Source: Ceratobasidium sp. AG-K (taxonomy: Eukaryota; Basidiomycota; Agaricomycetes; Cantharellales; Ceratobasidiaceae). From it: a DNA stretch of 64,000 nt. The DNA is taken from positions 248,001 through 312,000 of the forward strand of contig JAWNGF010000004.1 of NCBI GenBank assembly GCA_037039685.1, read 5' to 3'. Position 1 is the stretch's first letter. The number at the start of each line of letters is the position of its first letter. The position numbers were made by a program, and so were the translations under genes. Below are positions 34,777-48,000 of this stretch, piece by piece. The notes below the pieces were generated by a model. The model worked only from the letters and a program-made list of their open reading frames with translations. It did not search any database and was not told the origin of the DNA.

Positions 34777-37661
34777 ATGTCTTTCGTGCCCCCCGGCGAC
34801 GTTGTTGCATCCCCCGAGACTCTCAAGGACTCTGACCTCAACCGCCCGCCTTTCCTGAAGGCAATGGCTAGGTCGACCAACGAAACCCCGCCTACTGCAT
34901 CTCCCTCGTCGGTCTCGTTCGCAACACCTCCGAGCGGACTGCAACTCCATGGGAATGCCTCAGAGCCCTACATACCCCAAACGCCAAGAGAGCACCCCCC
35001 ACACCATCCAGCGCCTCATCGTTCACTCACGAATAACTATCCGCAAGTTATCCCACCAACGCACGAAAGCCGAACACTGGTAAGTCCAAGGCCAACTATT
35101 CCCCACCCTCGACTCATGCCTGAGGCAGGTCCTATGCTTTGACGGGTATGCTCTTCTCTCTCCTCGACCACGTTTTCACAACCGATTATTGACTCCACTC
35201 AAAGAACCGGGGACCAGTTTGATCAGGATGTAGGTTCAAATTTAGGTGTCTTCTCCGCGTGGATCTAACCCCTTTTAGAACTCGAATATTGTCCACTTCT
35301 TTCAGCTTCTAAAAAAGGACGATCGGAACAAGCAAATGGTGTACTATCAAGCCGGAATAGGAACTTCGAGCAAGCATTTCGTCACTCCTATTGGAGTGGC
35401 CCTCTCAAAAACCGCCGATATGGCAATTGCCCATGGGTTGAAGGACCATGTTACGGGTATGCTCGTGCACTACCCCACTTCCCACATTTGCTTACCACAT
35501 TTGCTAGATGGTTACGAGTTCCTGATGCAAAACTGTAAGTTCCTGTACAAATTCGTGGGGGAATGCACACACTGATGAACCCGATTCGGGGCTAGATATC
35601 GAGGGTGACAAGGTTCGTGGATATTTTACGTCAGCCGCGATTAGCCGGCTGATTGATTAATGAAAACAAAGATCGCTTTATTTGGATTCTCGCGTGGCGC
35701 ATATACTGCCCGTGCGTTGGCCGGAATGTTGCACAAGGTAGTTTTGCGCTCTGCATTTGCTCGAACTCGATCACTGAGTTCGCTTCGATGTAGGTTGGGC
35801 TTCTTCCGCCTTTTAACTATCAGCAAGTTCCGTTTGCATATCATATGTATCAACGCGACGACAAGGAAGGATGGGAAATGTCCAACGGATTCAAACAAGC
35901 GTTCTCGATCGACGTCGAAATCAACTTCATGGGTCTATTCGATACAGTAAACAGTGTTGGTAAGTAGACCTACGCTCTCACCTCCGATCCATGCCCTTAC
36001 TCGCCTCGGTAGGCCTCATTCCCAAAGAGCTTCCGTTTGCCAAGTCCAACTACGTTGTTCGTACGTTCCGACACGCCATCGCACTTGACGAGCGCCGTGC
36101 CAAGTTCAAGGCCAACGTCTGGGGCCGAACTTCGGACGAAGATGCGGCCCTCGCTGCCCCACAGCGCGGAGACTATCAATCTAAAAAGAAGCGCGAAAAG
36201 CTGAAAAAACGGGCCGAGGAGCAGAAACGTGCGAGTCTGTATGGGTACAGTGCCAGCATGGTCGAGAGTATGACAGGCGCAGTTGGAAGTATGACAGGCG
36301 CAGTCGGGAGTGTTTACGGATATGCTGGAAGTGCCGTTGGGAGCGTGGCAAGCACTGTTGGAGCGGTTGTTGGCTACAGCACCTCCACTGAGCAGCAAAG
36401 ACTAGCGGCCAGACGTCGACGGACCGCGGAAGGTTCGGGCATCCATATTGACGAGCCGGCGCCATCGTATGAGCAACTCAAGGTTAGCCTGGCCGAGAAC
36501 TCGGCAAAACTGGAGGAGAGCAAGCGCAAACGAAAGGAGCAACGTAGGTCGAGTTCGGAGGAGTGGGAGGTCGCCCATGCTATTGGAGGAAGGCATATTG
36601 AGCGAACCGAGACGGACGTTGAAGGTATGGGGCTCGAATGTCAGATGCAATTATATCTCACATAATCATACAGAGGTCTGGTTTGCTGGTGCTCACACTG
36701 ACGTTGGTGGAGGCTCGGTCAAGAACGGCGAGCGGTATTCACTGGCAAGAATCTCGCTACGATGGATGGTTAGGCAGTGTTTCAAGTGTAACACCGGTAA
36801 GCATGTTCGGCACCCCGGGCCACCTGTCACTCACCCAAGATCCAACTAGGTATCATGTTCCACGCCAACATGCTCGAAGACATCGGCATTTCTCCCGAGA
36901 ATCTCTGGCCCGAAGTCAAGCCTCGTCCACCACCGATCATGTCTATTACCGACTTGCGTAGTAACCCCCCTACTCCACCCCTTATTTCCCATCAGTCCGA
37001 CCCTCATCTGCCCGCATACACTCGCCTTCCGTCGAGCAGCAATGACCCGAATTTCAACGCCGCTCACCCAGGCGTCAGCGACGCTGTTGCGTTGGACCTG
37101 AACGACCCGAGGAACCCCAACGCCGAAAAGTACACGCCGTACGGCAAAGTCACCGACCTCGTTCATACCCAACTGTCGCGCAAGGTAGACCCATACGAGC
37201 CATACATTCCCTTCTTGCATCGCAGATTCGGGCACGAGCTTCGGGACTTTGGCCCGGGGGCCAGGGAGAAGCGCGAACCATTTATCAGCGAAGAGGTCGA
37301 GGATCTGAAGGACGCCCTTAGCCCGATATACGACCAACTCTCTTTGAACTGGTGGTGGTGGATTTTAGAAGTTATCCCAGTACATCAAGTATGGAGGAAA
37401 AAGGACCGTAGCTGGAGACGATTCTTTTCGTACGTCTGAACGATTGTTTTATTTGCGGAGTTTTATTGATTTCTTCTTTTTAGAATTAACTTGGGAGGGC
37501 CTCGGGTGATAAAGAACCAGAAAAACCAGGGTGTGAACGTACACAGAACTGTGAAGATTCGGATGGAGGCCGACGTGGGTTTGGACGGCCAGCCTTTTAG
37601 TTATTCACCGCGCGCGTGGTTGAAGCTGCGCTGGGTTCGGTGGCTGGGCGGAGCCGAGTAA
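34777..37661 (+). CDS. DUF2235 alpha/beta-hydrolase-like protein
   Basis: DUF2235 proteins are alpha/beta hydrolases related to bacterial Tle1 phospholipases; fungal roles are mostly unknown. Exon 1 (34777-35079) encodes a Pro/Ser-rich lead. Two micro-exons (35129-35145, 17 nt; 35205-35229, 25 nt) encode most of the conserved start motif VLCFDGTGDQFDQD. Exon 4 starts at 35279 (NSNIVHFFQLL). The nucleophile elbow is GFSRGAYTARALAG (about 35685). INFMGLFDTVNSVG and GAHTDVGGGSVKNGERYS carry the likely catalytic Asp and His. A Ser/Gly/Lys-rich insert interrupts the domain (about 36180-36480). The C-terminal region has a tryptophan-rich patch (LNWWWWILEVIPVHQVWRK) that may touch membranes. The catalytic triad appears intact. 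Confidence 0.88.
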
Positions 37662-38984
37662 CTCTATGCGCATATGCTATTGAAATGTTATTCTCCGTCA
37701 TATATATGGGTCTAAATAGTATCATGTTTATCCAAGATGTCAGAGCGGCGATATGCTGATGGATGTATGCGGCTTTGTACGTTAATCCGAAATATCTACG
37801 TCATAGTTATAGCAAAGCATCATTAGCCCCATTGACAGATCACCTCTCGCAAGCCAGGTGTATCGCCGGGCGACAGTGCCAATTCCTCGATTGACCTTCG
37901 AGCTACAACATACGAGTTACACCTGCGATTCTTCCGGGCCCGCGGCCGAATGAAGAGCCACATCATAAGCGCCTATTACCACACATACGTGAGTAGTCAG
38001 CCACAATGGGACATTTACTGAAGTTCACTATCCAAGGCTATCCATTTGCGCCCATGCCGGTTTGAGACTAGCTTTATTAACCCGTCATCTGGCTTCGATT
38101 GCCCGCGCAGCACCAGTACTTCAGTACCCGGCCTCTGGTCTCAAAAGTATCCCCTTCAAAGCGCCCCTACTCTGACTCCAGAACGAATGCATCGCACTAT
38201 GTCTCCAGCGATAATATTCACAGTACCGAAGCTTACAGATTATTACTGTCTTTTAGATCTGCTCGAGCGACTGGATAAAATAAATACTTGTTCACGATGT
38301 TTAGTGACAGGTGTAAGACACCCTATCAAGACGACTTGGGTTTCGTTGCTGGCAAACCCCATGCCAAAGCGCAGCTGAGTACGAACATCAAGGCCAAAGA
38401 GCTACGAGACCAATATCACATGCAGCAATTTAAATCAGTGCCAGGACACATGAGCTTCATGGTTTCCCCTTGGGTATCAACTTCTCCACTATAGGCTTGG
38501 GCTATTTGACGGCTGTATCAGGATAAGAACAGCACAAAATACAGGAACTTAAAACTAGCAATAATCGATCGCGACCGTTTGGTAGCGTATTCTGACTTGC
38601 AGTCACATAACGACGACTCAAACATTTCAAACGATGTGCCTAGTCGTGATTTCCTGTTTCTCCGATACAGGATTATAAATGCAATATACACTCTTGCGCT
38701 TGGCGAATTAAAAGTAGAGGACAAGTTTTATCACTCTGCAAACACAGCTGATGAGATACTAGGCTACGCCCACATACTCGCCTGCGCAGTAGTTTCAATT
38801 GTAACATTTAAAGACCCGCGTCTCTCTATTCCTAGCTATCTTGATGTTCAACCAGTTAGGCTACTCGGTGCGCTGTGTCAAGACTTTTACGCCTAACAGG
38901 CAGGCGCGTTCCGAAGTGCCAACTCGGGCTCCCAGCATAGTTATATTGAAAGCTGGGATCCATACGTGTTCGGGTTTGAATCCG

Positions 38985-39290
38985 CCACAATCGCGTTTTC
39001 CATATTGCCGGCTAAAGAGGCGTCAGTAACTGAATGCTTGAGGGGTTTGGATGATGACCATCCCCCGTTCAGTTAGAACGCATCGATCTCAAAGAGCCTG
39101 GTCCACCAAACAACAGTAAGGTAAGTCCGGTTCCAGGCTTGCCAAGTAGTACGACGACGCGCGCGTAGCTGTAGAAGATGTTGTAGAGAGCATCAACGAG
39201 AATGGAGACGAACTATCCCACCTTGCTGAAGGTATTGGCGCTCTATCAATAGAGAATCGAGTGAGCCATTCATATTGAAGAGTTGGAGTC
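38985..39290 (+). pseudogene. Coding fragment of unknown family
   Basis: Contains ILPAKEASVTECLRGLDDDH, then, in another frame, LERIDLKEPGPPNNSK, a GTAAGT donor and, after a TAG acceptor, YDDARVAVEDVVESINENGD. The pieces look coding but need a frame change near 39075, so this is more likely a decayed gene than a live one. Confidence 0.35.
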
Positions 39291-39600
39291 TTAACGTTCA
39301 TCTAGTATCACTGATATGTCCGCGCTCGCACGAAATCAGCTCGAGCGATGTTGCGGGCACGGATAGCGTAGAAACGAACTAGTATCCTGATAACCAACGT
39401 GAATCTATAGGTGGTGCTTTTAATAGAGACCGCGTAATGTTGCTGGCGGAATTCGTACTGGGGACTGGTAGGTCATCCCAAAATCCCAGCCGGTACGAGA
39501 GAAATGAAAGCGAACCAAGTATCTAAATATTCTTTACATGGTCAATCTACGATACACACGAAAGTAATGGTTCCAGCAGATAACCAGCCCGAACCTGTAG

Positions 39601-39904
39601 CCATCCCGATCGAGTTGCTCCCTCTATCGACCCTGAAGCCGTTGTTCAAGCACGGAAGAGTCTGAATAGCCTATGCGTTGCAACGCTCAAGCTGGCAATC
39701 ATTATCCCGCATTGGCTTATCCAGAGCTTAGGCTCAAGGAATTGGCAGAAGGTTAAGCAAGGGATAGCTGGGAGTCTTTGTGAGAAGCTAGCCGGGATGG
39801 AGGAACGGCTTGTCTCACACGAGACGGGTGACATTTCTCGCCCGTGTGAAATGATAGGTAGGTTCCTGAACGAGGAGTGCTATGCCAAGTACGAAAGATG
39901 GTAG
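39601..39904 (+). pseudogene. C-terminal fragment of an unknown protein
   Basis: Following an acceptor-like CCTGTAG, an open stretch encodes SIDPEAVVQARKSLNSLCVA, then a hydrophobic segment (LKLAIIIPHWLIQSLG) and a charged helix with KLAGMEERLVSHETGD, ending at TAG 39902-39904. No start or upstream exon was found. Unknown family; may be the last exon of a decayed gene. Confidence 0.35.
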
Positions 39905-42098
39905 CTCGTAGCTATTTAGGTTGATCTCAAGATTATAGATTTGAATTTCGTGTGGGCCCGGCATCAGAGTAAACTGTCAGGAATTGTTCGCAACACGACC
40001 GAAAAATCCAGCCAAAGCGAATATATAGCACCTGGAGCGCTATCTAGGCTTGTCGATAATAACATCCGGACTTTCCTTGGCTCACAAATCCAATGTATGC
40101 GCATAACTGGACAGTCGAGGATCACGCACGCGGGGTTGACTGTATCAAGCGCAATAGATTTTGTGCTGTACTCAATGCCAAGGGCTCCCGGAACTTATTT
40201 TGCCTAACCAAGCTCAACGAGGGCCCTGCAAGTGGCGAGTTTGCGACAAGCGGGAGATTAGTATCAATCGACACTCGAACCTGCTCTCGAAACACTCTCG
40301 GGATTCTCCAAGGAAGAAGCCCACATAGTGAATCGCCCGGGTGTTAGGCCAGGTCGATTGTCATACTCTCGAATACAATAACTTTGGAAAAAGCATGTAG
40401 GAAAATCACTTCGCCGTGGGGAATATTGCGATGTACAGGGTCGGAAGCCACAAGTGCAGGGTCACAACGACGCCCATCGAACCAAGAACGTCAGACCACT
40501 CGCGTCAGCTGTCTCGAGTTTGCCCCCCGCGGTGCCGATTACCTTTGCAAATGGATGTTCCGTTGACATGTACGGTGCCGCGTTGCCGTATCGGGCATGT
40601 GGATCGGCCGCGAGAAGTGTTCACGCTGGGGTCGCGGACGGCGACCTCGATTGCAAGTCCATCGAGTCCAGCGAACATCCGATTTGGGCCGGGGGTGGTC
40701 ATGCGCAAAGATCCAAACCGATCAGGGTGATTGGTGAATGAAATCTCGCCGAAAACGCAAGAGGAATATAAATTCATTAGACTCTGTTACACGATGGTCT
40801 GATCGCTATTTCCGCCCGGTTACTTCCTATCGAGACACGATAACCGCACCCCACATATCCCCATCCGTCCCCACAGAGCCCGAGCTAATCCCCGCGCAAA
40901 TCAGCACGCACTCGACTCGTTTAGGGTGACGATGCGTCGTGGGATCGTTCCATCGACGTACCTTGATCTAGCGCCCGAGCTCCACTAGCCACGTCATGCG
41001 GACCGATCGTGGATAAACTCCATCTGATAGCCGCGCAGTCACAACGTCGAGCGCGAGGGCATGGGGGAAGTGCAGGTCGATGAAAATCATACCGCCCGAG
41101 CAGGCGGCAATGGGCAGGCCGGTTCCGAGATGAGCGTCCGGAATGATTCCGTTGGATGAAAATGGGGGGCGCAACCGAATTGGACATATCGGCGGATAAA
41201 GTTGCGAGATTGGCTCGGATCGATTAGGTCATGGGGTATGGGTATATCAGGCTAGTCGTCGAGATCAGCGGGAGTTGTGTGCGAGTCGGGGTGAGTGGTC
41301 GGGGTGAATGGTCGGAGCGGCGGTCGGAGCGTTGGTCGGGATGTTGGGCGGGGGTGGAGTAATTACGAGTGGGGCCGAGGGGAAGCATTTGACAAGGAGC
41401 GTTCGATAAGGGATGTTCGATAAGCGAACGAGTGAAACATGTCGATCGGCCCGGAGCGGTATCGGCGCTGTTCGTAATCCGCCACAGATGTCGCGTCAGA
41501 TGAGAAAATTTCGAGCGACAAGAAGCGTGGCGACATCGCATAGGGGGCAGACATCGGTGGGCGGCGAGTTGCGATCGCGGTTGGCGATAGGGTGTGATGG
41601 GGCGGTGTTTGAGATGAGATGGGGACGACAGAGACAAGTGCTATACGTGGCAGGTCACATGTCGCACAATGAAAAGTGTGAACACGTTGGGGCAATAGGA
41701 GATAGGAGCGGTAATCAATTAGACGAATCGGAGTTGCCGCGCGCGTCGTCCGCAAGTCCGCATCAACATCGAGTGAAACAGCAAAGAGGTGGGCGTGTGG
41801 TCCATTGGGGTGGCTCGTGTCGGCTGGATTGGGAGTGTCGGGGAGCGCTGGTTCGATCTGGGCGGTTTAAGCTCCGCGACGACGAGCGACGGCCGAACAT
41901 GAGCGAAATGGTTGCTAGGATCGCTCAAGGAGATCGAATGATGGCGATGTATCGGGAACTAGAGTAGACACCGCTGCTGGCGTCGGGCATGAATCGAAAG
42001 CGATCGATGGCATCGGCCGCATCGGGCCGGATCGCCGCTGTCCGGCGGCTCGTCGATCAGATCGGATGCGAACCGGACCTCTCAACACGACGACGACC

Positions 42099-43959
42099 AT
42101 GACCCGCGTCGAGTGGGGAGAATTCGAGTACGACGGGCGCGAGCTGCTGTTTGGCGGCCATGCGCGGATGCCGCCCGAGCAGCTGCCGTCGTTTCTGCTG
42201 ACTGCCGACGGGGACGACAGGTGAGCTCAACACCCCTCGTCGACGTCGCTGACCCCCGTAGACCCCACGCATGGTGGATCGCACAGACCAGGCTGTACGA
42301 CCTCAAGACGAGCCCGTCGCCCAGCGTGCGCGAGATCCGCGAGCTGCTTGCCCATGCCATCCGCCACGGACGCCTTGTTGTGCCCGAGGTGCTGCGTCAG
42401 GCTGAGCGCGACGCCGACGCTTTTCTGCGGTTGACAAACGCACGCGAGACATTTGCACGCCGCCACAATCCACCGCCCACACCGCGCACATCGCCGCCGC
42501 CCAAGGCGCACGGACCAGCCACGCCCTCGCGTCCGTCGTCGCCCCCGCCACCCGGTCCATCCCCCCGTCCGTCCCAGTCGTCGCCCGGTGCCATGTCGCT
42601 GCAGGGCATGCTCGCCCATCCCACCCTCATGTCTCTGCCGCTCGCAGCCCCCGTGCCAGTGCCCAGTCCGACGCCCCATGCCATGCCGCTGTTTACCCTC
42701 GTGCCCCAGCCAGGCGGCATTCCTGTCCCCGCCCCGGGTCCCAACCCCCCGCCACTCGTCCCAGCCTATGCGCGCTATGCGGCCTATACGACCGTTGTAC
42801 CGCCGCGCGCCAATTATACACCCAATCAGACGGCGGCTTCGAGTCCCACGCCCCAACACTCCAAGCCCGAAAACGACGACGACCACAGCTCCCCCGCCCC
42901 AGAGATCGACGAGCTCGACGAAGAAGGCACCGCCACCCGCCCCGCCTCGAAGAACGGGACTGCCCCCCAGCCTGACACTCAGCCCGATCGGCCCAAGAAA
43001 CGGGTAAGTCACACGTTGGTTGTTGGCTCTGCTGACCGCCCGGCGTCTAGTCTCGGCCAACCCGCGCCCATCCCTCGTCCCCCCGCGTGTGCACGACCTG
43101 CTCCCGAACAGACAGCCCCGAGTGGCGCCGCGGCCCATATGGTCCCAAGACCCTGTGCAATGCGTGCGGCCTCAAGTGGGCCAAGGCCAGCGGGGCAGGC
43201 AGGCGACGGGGAGGGGGTCAACCCAGTGCCCCCGCCGAGCCTTGGAAAGACCAGTATCCGCCAACATTCAGGTGAGTATTCCACACGTTGGAATTACTGC
43301 TACTGACTCGCTTTCCGATCCTGATTTGCATGATGTTGCCCACTCGCCTCTTGATCGGGAACTGCTATTCGGTGCCTAGCTCAAACCCAGGCTATCCTCC
43401 CTATCCGCCGCCTGAACATGCCGATCCCAGGCGTCACGAAATTTCTCGCCCAGGCACGGCCGAAGGTTTTGCACGCGACCGGCCCGATGCCCTCGCCAGG
43501 TCCGAGACGGCGCCTGAACTCGCGCGCGAGCCCCGTGCACCCCTTGCCCCTCTGGCCATGAGCATGCCCCCGGTGATTGGCCCCTCGAGCGCCATTGGTC
43601 CGTCGAGCGCACCCATCGGAGCCGTTCCCCCTCCCCCTCGCAGCGTCAACGGCAGCGACTCGGACGAGCGCGTCAAGGTCGAGGGCGACGTCAAGTCCGA
43701 ATCGGATGCGGCCTCGGGTCTCATGGACCTCGCCAATGTCGCCCTCGAGAGTCGCCAGGACGCTCCGAGCTTGAAGCGCCCTCGAGCAGACTCGGGCTAC
43801 GACGTCGGGCGCGGTCGGCCTGGATACGACTCTCGCCACCCCGACGTGCGCCCGTACGTCGACTCGCGCTCGTTTTCAGACAGCCGCGCGTTTGATCCTC
43901 CCACGGGATCGGGCGTGCGTCAGATTGATGTCATTCCGATTGGGGGCGACAAGTGGTAG
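42099..43959 (+). CDS. GATA-type zinc finger transcription factor
   Basis: Four exons (42099-42220, 42262-43003, 43051-43271, 43380-43959) splice in phase to 554 aa. One GATA finger lies in exon 3: [20 protein letters not shown] with [12 protein letters not shown], i.e. CX2C-X18-CX2C, the spacing of class IVb fungal GATA factors. Such proteins bind (A/T)GATA(A/G) in the nucleus. N-terminal to it are a conserved-looking, partly charged block ([40 protein letters not shown]), then a long Pro/Ser/Ala-rich, probably disordered region with an acidic patch (EIDELDEEG). The C-terminal exon is disordered, with KRPRADSG as a possible nuclear signal. The target pathway cannot be told from sequence alone. 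Confidence 0.9.
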
Positions 43960-44489
43960 TGGATAGACGGTTTGGTTTGGTTTACATTACAGTGTTTTGG
44001 GTAGTTTGTCTTGAATTCCGCTGTCAATAGTTGTATGTTTTGCTAGTAGATACCAGTTCATGTGATTATACGTATGATTTTATGCATTTTTATGGTTACG
44101 CCACAATCGGCGATATCAGGCTCGATTCGGGTGGTTCGTGTACAAAATCGCGCTGGCCCGAGACTGCCCGAGTGCTGTCGCGTAACATTCATCTGTTGCA
44201 CAACGATGCCATGGGGATGCTCTTTGTCAACAGTCTGAAGCGCCGCAACGATCACCCAGCCCTGATGGCTCGATCAATGATAGAACACGAGATCTTGATA
44301 CCGGCCTCGTTTACAGGTTTCTTGAGCAGAGGATATTGAGTCCAAATTGTTCCACGTCATGCACTGTAACTCGGGTCAGGCATAGAAGCCGAGGGCGACC
44401 GAAATGACAAATTACAGGTTCAATCGGTTGATCGACACGACCACCATGACACGTAAACCACGGCATTGTCAGACTGGCACTAAAAATTG
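43960..44489. other. Intergenic, no supported gene
   Basis: About 530 bp after the GATA gene. A 102-codon open frame at 44031 has no splice support or family match. Confidence 0.4.
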
Positions 44490-45190
44490 ACACACTCTTA
44501 CGGCATGGAACATTTCAGCCGGCTCTAAGCGACTACGGGCGAGAGTTGGAGAATAATATGGTTGTCGGTATGTGCTTTAATCAGCTTTGTCATGGGTATA
44601 AACCAACCACACGAGAAACTTTAGCCGCGCGACGAGAAGAATATCGGCGAGAGTCTATTAGAGCGATGAACGCAGTGAGTCTATACTCGTTCCCTCTTTG
44701 ACCTTGCCCAATGAACAATATTTATAGCCGGGTGCTGAGGCGCTTACGTCGAGTTGCGCGAATGCTGCGTCTGCTCATTGCGGCATCGGAAGGCAAGGTG
44801 TCCAAGGTTCTGCCGAGGAGACCAAGGTACGTTGGTCGCTTTTACGAATCCCCCGAGTAAGCGACATGAGCCCTGTCGAACTCCTCTTACGACTCCAGCT
44901 CGGTTCGAGCCTCATTCCTCAAGCGTAACATTCGCCGTGCATGCTAGAACTGAATGCTTTGTCGCAGGCCTCTTGGCTGTATTTCCGAAAGGAGGGTTTC
45001 CCTGATCTCTGGCGCTTACCATTATTTGTCCTGGGCTGGTACGTTTCGACACTTGATCTCTGCCACATCAACCGACATCGAGCGGGCTCGCGGTAACGCA
45101 TATCGAGTGCGCATGGCAGGTGAGTAGCTTTACTAGGACGAACTGCGGTATTAATCGTAATAACCTAGATAATAGGACTGCGAACGTGAG
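44490..45190 (+). CDS. Unrecognised multi-exon protein, limits uncertain
   Basis: Pieces that look coding and are separated by plausible introns: KPTTRETLAARREEYRRESI ending at a GTGAGT donor (about 44673); an exon from about 44728 with AGAEALTSSCANAASAHCGI ending at GTACG (44826); an exon after CATGCTAG (about 44947) with LNALSQASWLYFRKEGFPDL; and RARGNAYRVRMA. The last blocks have the feel of a conserved C-terminal domain. No family recognised and the start was not found, so it may also be a remnant. Confidence 0.4.
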
Positions 45191-46450
45191 AAACTCTTGG
45201 GCATGCCAGGTCGAAGAGTGACGGTAGGCTCCTTGGATGGCGGTTGAAGTCAGTACTTATTCGCTTATTGAATAGATCAGAGTCGCCACATCGGTGGTAT
45301 TACGACGTATATGTGATTAATGCTCGTAACTGAGTCATGGAGCGAGATGGGAGTGGATTTCGCCGAAAGCAGAGGTGCGGGGAGCGTTATTCGATTCCCT
45401 GTTAGGCTGTGAACTGAGTGCGTATCCTTAGCATGTTCTGGCTTCCTACTCGATCCCTCACTCTCACCCAGCGAAAGGTTTTGTCACATCCTCGTACTCG
45501 CCGAAGGGCACCTCGCCGAGTGGTAGTTGCTCACGTATCCCAATCGCAACCCGGGCCCGGCCACCGGGATAACCGCGCCTGCCAATCCATGCCACATATT
45601 CTACCTGCTCATGCGCTTCGAGGCCCTCGAATCGCCCGTCCTTCCTCTCGACGACAAGCAGCCCAATCATGCATGCCCCGTCTTGTTCACTGCTCAAATG
45701 ACTACGGCGATCGCACCGACACTGTTCTTACGCGGTCAAGCTCGGCTATAACTACCATGCCCACCTCTCCCTTGGTGGCGGATGATGGACCAGAGCCGCT
45801 CTGCCACCCCGCGCAAACAAACGTGCCCCCTCTTTCGCCTGACGACAGTCGTCCGGACACATTTCCCAAATTCCCCCCGCCGTGCCCGAAGATTGGGCTG
45901 TCGAGCCCGACTCCGATACCCCACTCGTCCTCGCTTTATCTCCACACAAGTGGTCCTGGCTACGTCATTCGTCTCTCACCGACAACGCACAGATGCTCTT
46001 CCTTACTGCCTCTCTCCTTGACCCCGTTAACCTTGCCAATCTCGATTTGCCCTCCAACCTTGTTGCTGTCGTTGCTGTTTCTCTTGGTCTATGAGCACTC
46101 TACGATCTTGTTTCGCTTAATCTCTCAGATAACATGATCGATTTAGTCTTAGGTATTCGTACCACGGTTGGTTCTATTCTCATCTCGATCTCTTCCGTAA
46201 TCGAATTTTGCGACGGGGACTTGGTGACGGGTATACTTGTTAGTTTAGATGTACGATCGTGGCCGAGTCAGACGCTCTCGTGTCGTTCAGACTTGATGTA
46301 GCATACTGAAAGAATGTAGTTGGTCAATCGGGAATCACAACAAGAACGGCGCAAGTCCCGCCGTGAGTGGGCGGGGCCGATAGTCACGTGCTGGTAATCA
46401 AGGTCTAGTTCTCTCTTCCCGACGACGACACCGCTTGATCCCTCACTGAT
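45191..46450. other. Mostly non-coding, with a possible unknown last exon
   Basis: A plus-strand stretch at 45849-46094 encodes VPEDWAVEPDSDTPLVLALS and MLFLTASLLDPVNLANLDLP, ending at TGA 46092-46094. It reads like a real exon, but the upstream part lies in other frames. The 240-codon open frame from 45418 has Pro/Ser/Arg-rich composition typical of GC-rich shadows. A minus-strand alternative at 45464-45697 (LLVVERKDGRFEGLEAHEQV) is equally unproven. Confidence 0.35.
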
Positions 46451-47855
46451 ATGTCAAGTTCCCGACTTCACCCTCGCTGGCGACGCACTATGTTCAGACC
46501 CCACTCCACAACGGCCAGTACCAGTACGACACGGACTCAACACAAAACTGCCAGTGGACGAGATTCATGTTCCACGGTGAGTCAGCAACTGAATATCCCT
46601 GGACTAGCGCCAACTGTCCTCCACCAGGCCATTTCTGCACCAGTATACTCTGACTGTGGTGAGTTTATTCTGTCAGAACCTAGTTCCCGGATTAATACTT
46701 GATATATTCTTAGAAACGGAATCGATCGGTCAAGCCATGACCGACCATGCCAATGAATCAGGTAGCAAAAGTGACCGGGAGGATGGCCCGTCTAATAAAA
46801 GAAAATCCAGTGGAAAAGGGGGAATGCCGAGTTCACCTGCGGCCGAGAAGTTGGAGGTAGAAGACAGTAAGGGAAAACGTAGGAGAAGGGATGTCCCCGA
46901 CGATGAGGGCATTGAGGAAGGTAACTATCGGTGATTTATGGGGCCGAAAAGACACGCGTATGTTTACTCAAGGTGCATCAACTCCAGCCGAGATGGAAGA
47001 TCCAGTGATCGCTCAAAATCTTCCGGGTTACAACCCTGTCGTAAAACAAACTGCCTCTGGACGACGTTCAGGATGCTCCGAGGACTATCCGGTCCCCGAT
47101 AACTTCAAGTTTTGGATTGAGGAGAACTCCGGTAAGTACGGCGGTGGATTATAATCAAGATGTGACAATGACCTATCGTATTTAGAGCCCCAGAGACCCG
47201 TTCCCCGAGCTCTCACAAACTTTCGGTTTGTTGATTTGAGCGGCCGTGATGTCAGTGTTGCGGTGGGCCACTTTGGCGACAATGAACCACTCCGGGCGAT
47301 TGGAGTGGCTGCAAGTGCCAACCAAGATTGGGATTCTGGCCAGCGGATTGCGGCTGGTTGGTGGAATACTGATGCTGTCACTTGGGACCGAGCACCAATG
47401 GAGATGTTATGGACTGAATTCCGGGTAAACAGGATCAAATGTGAGATGCCTGCCTGGTTTAGAAATGGGTAAGGCAATTCTACACCGGGTTGTAGTATGC
47501 GAATCTCATCTATTGGATAATTAGCAAAACTAAGGCATTGGTGGCCACCAGTTTCACGGCAGAGTATATCCTGCAGGCGCCCCATCCTGATTATGCTTAT
47601 CGATGGTCAACGTGCATATTGCCCGTTGCTCACCGTTTCAAAGGGATCAGCACAAAGTCAACTCGATGCCCAAAATTCATGGATTGGGAATTTTATCTTG
47701 AGTTAAAGGAGGACATTGACCGTTGGCACAAGGACGGGAAGGCAGTGCAGGCAGGGTGTACGGACATATCTGATGCTGAAAAGGAGAGGATTTTACAAGA
47801 GGGTCATGCTGCAAACATGCAAGCACAGAAGCGGGAGTTGGGACCACAGCTGTAG
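46451..47855 (+). CDS. Unrecognised protein with nuclear-type basic region
   Basis: Six or so exons splice in phase. ATG 46451 (MSSSRLHPRWRRTMF) leads to a Ser/Thr-rich N-terminus, joined over a 53-nt intron to AISAPVYSDC, then over another intron to ETESIGQAMTDHANESGSKS with a basic stretch (KGKRRRRDVPDDEG) that looks like a nuclear signal. The C-terminal half is compact and Trp-rich: ALTNFRFVDLSGRDVSVAVG, AAGWWNTDAVTWDRAPMEML, MDWEFYLELKEDIDRWHKDG. It ends at 47855. The even exon joins argue for a live gene. I do not recognise the family. It borders a repeat-rich region, so it could be lineage-specific or transposon-derived. Confidence 0.7.
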
Positions 47856-48000
47856 GGTGCAGTTATTAAGGGATATGTTCATCACCAAATCAGTGGACTT
47901 GTTTATTCAAATTGCAACAAATACAGGGATGTAACGGTATGCGTAATATAACAATTAGGTTAGGTTTTAGGGGTGCACATATGATAATTAAACTATAACC

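Larger units (their letters stand above)
37662..42098. other. Gene-poor stretch with decayed coding fragments
   Basis: About 4.4 kb without an intact gene. Scraps that look once-coding are at about 38580-38896, 38985-39290 and 39601-39904 on the plus strand. The 41270-41350 section is a short degenerate GGTCGGRG-type microrepeat. Many stop codons and no continuous splice path. Confidence 0.5.

Noticed and set aside
45418..46137. 239-codon open frame
   Set aside because: Pro/Ser/Arg-rich in a GC-rich stretch; two other frames look equally or more coding in parts of the same interval, so it is not supported as written.
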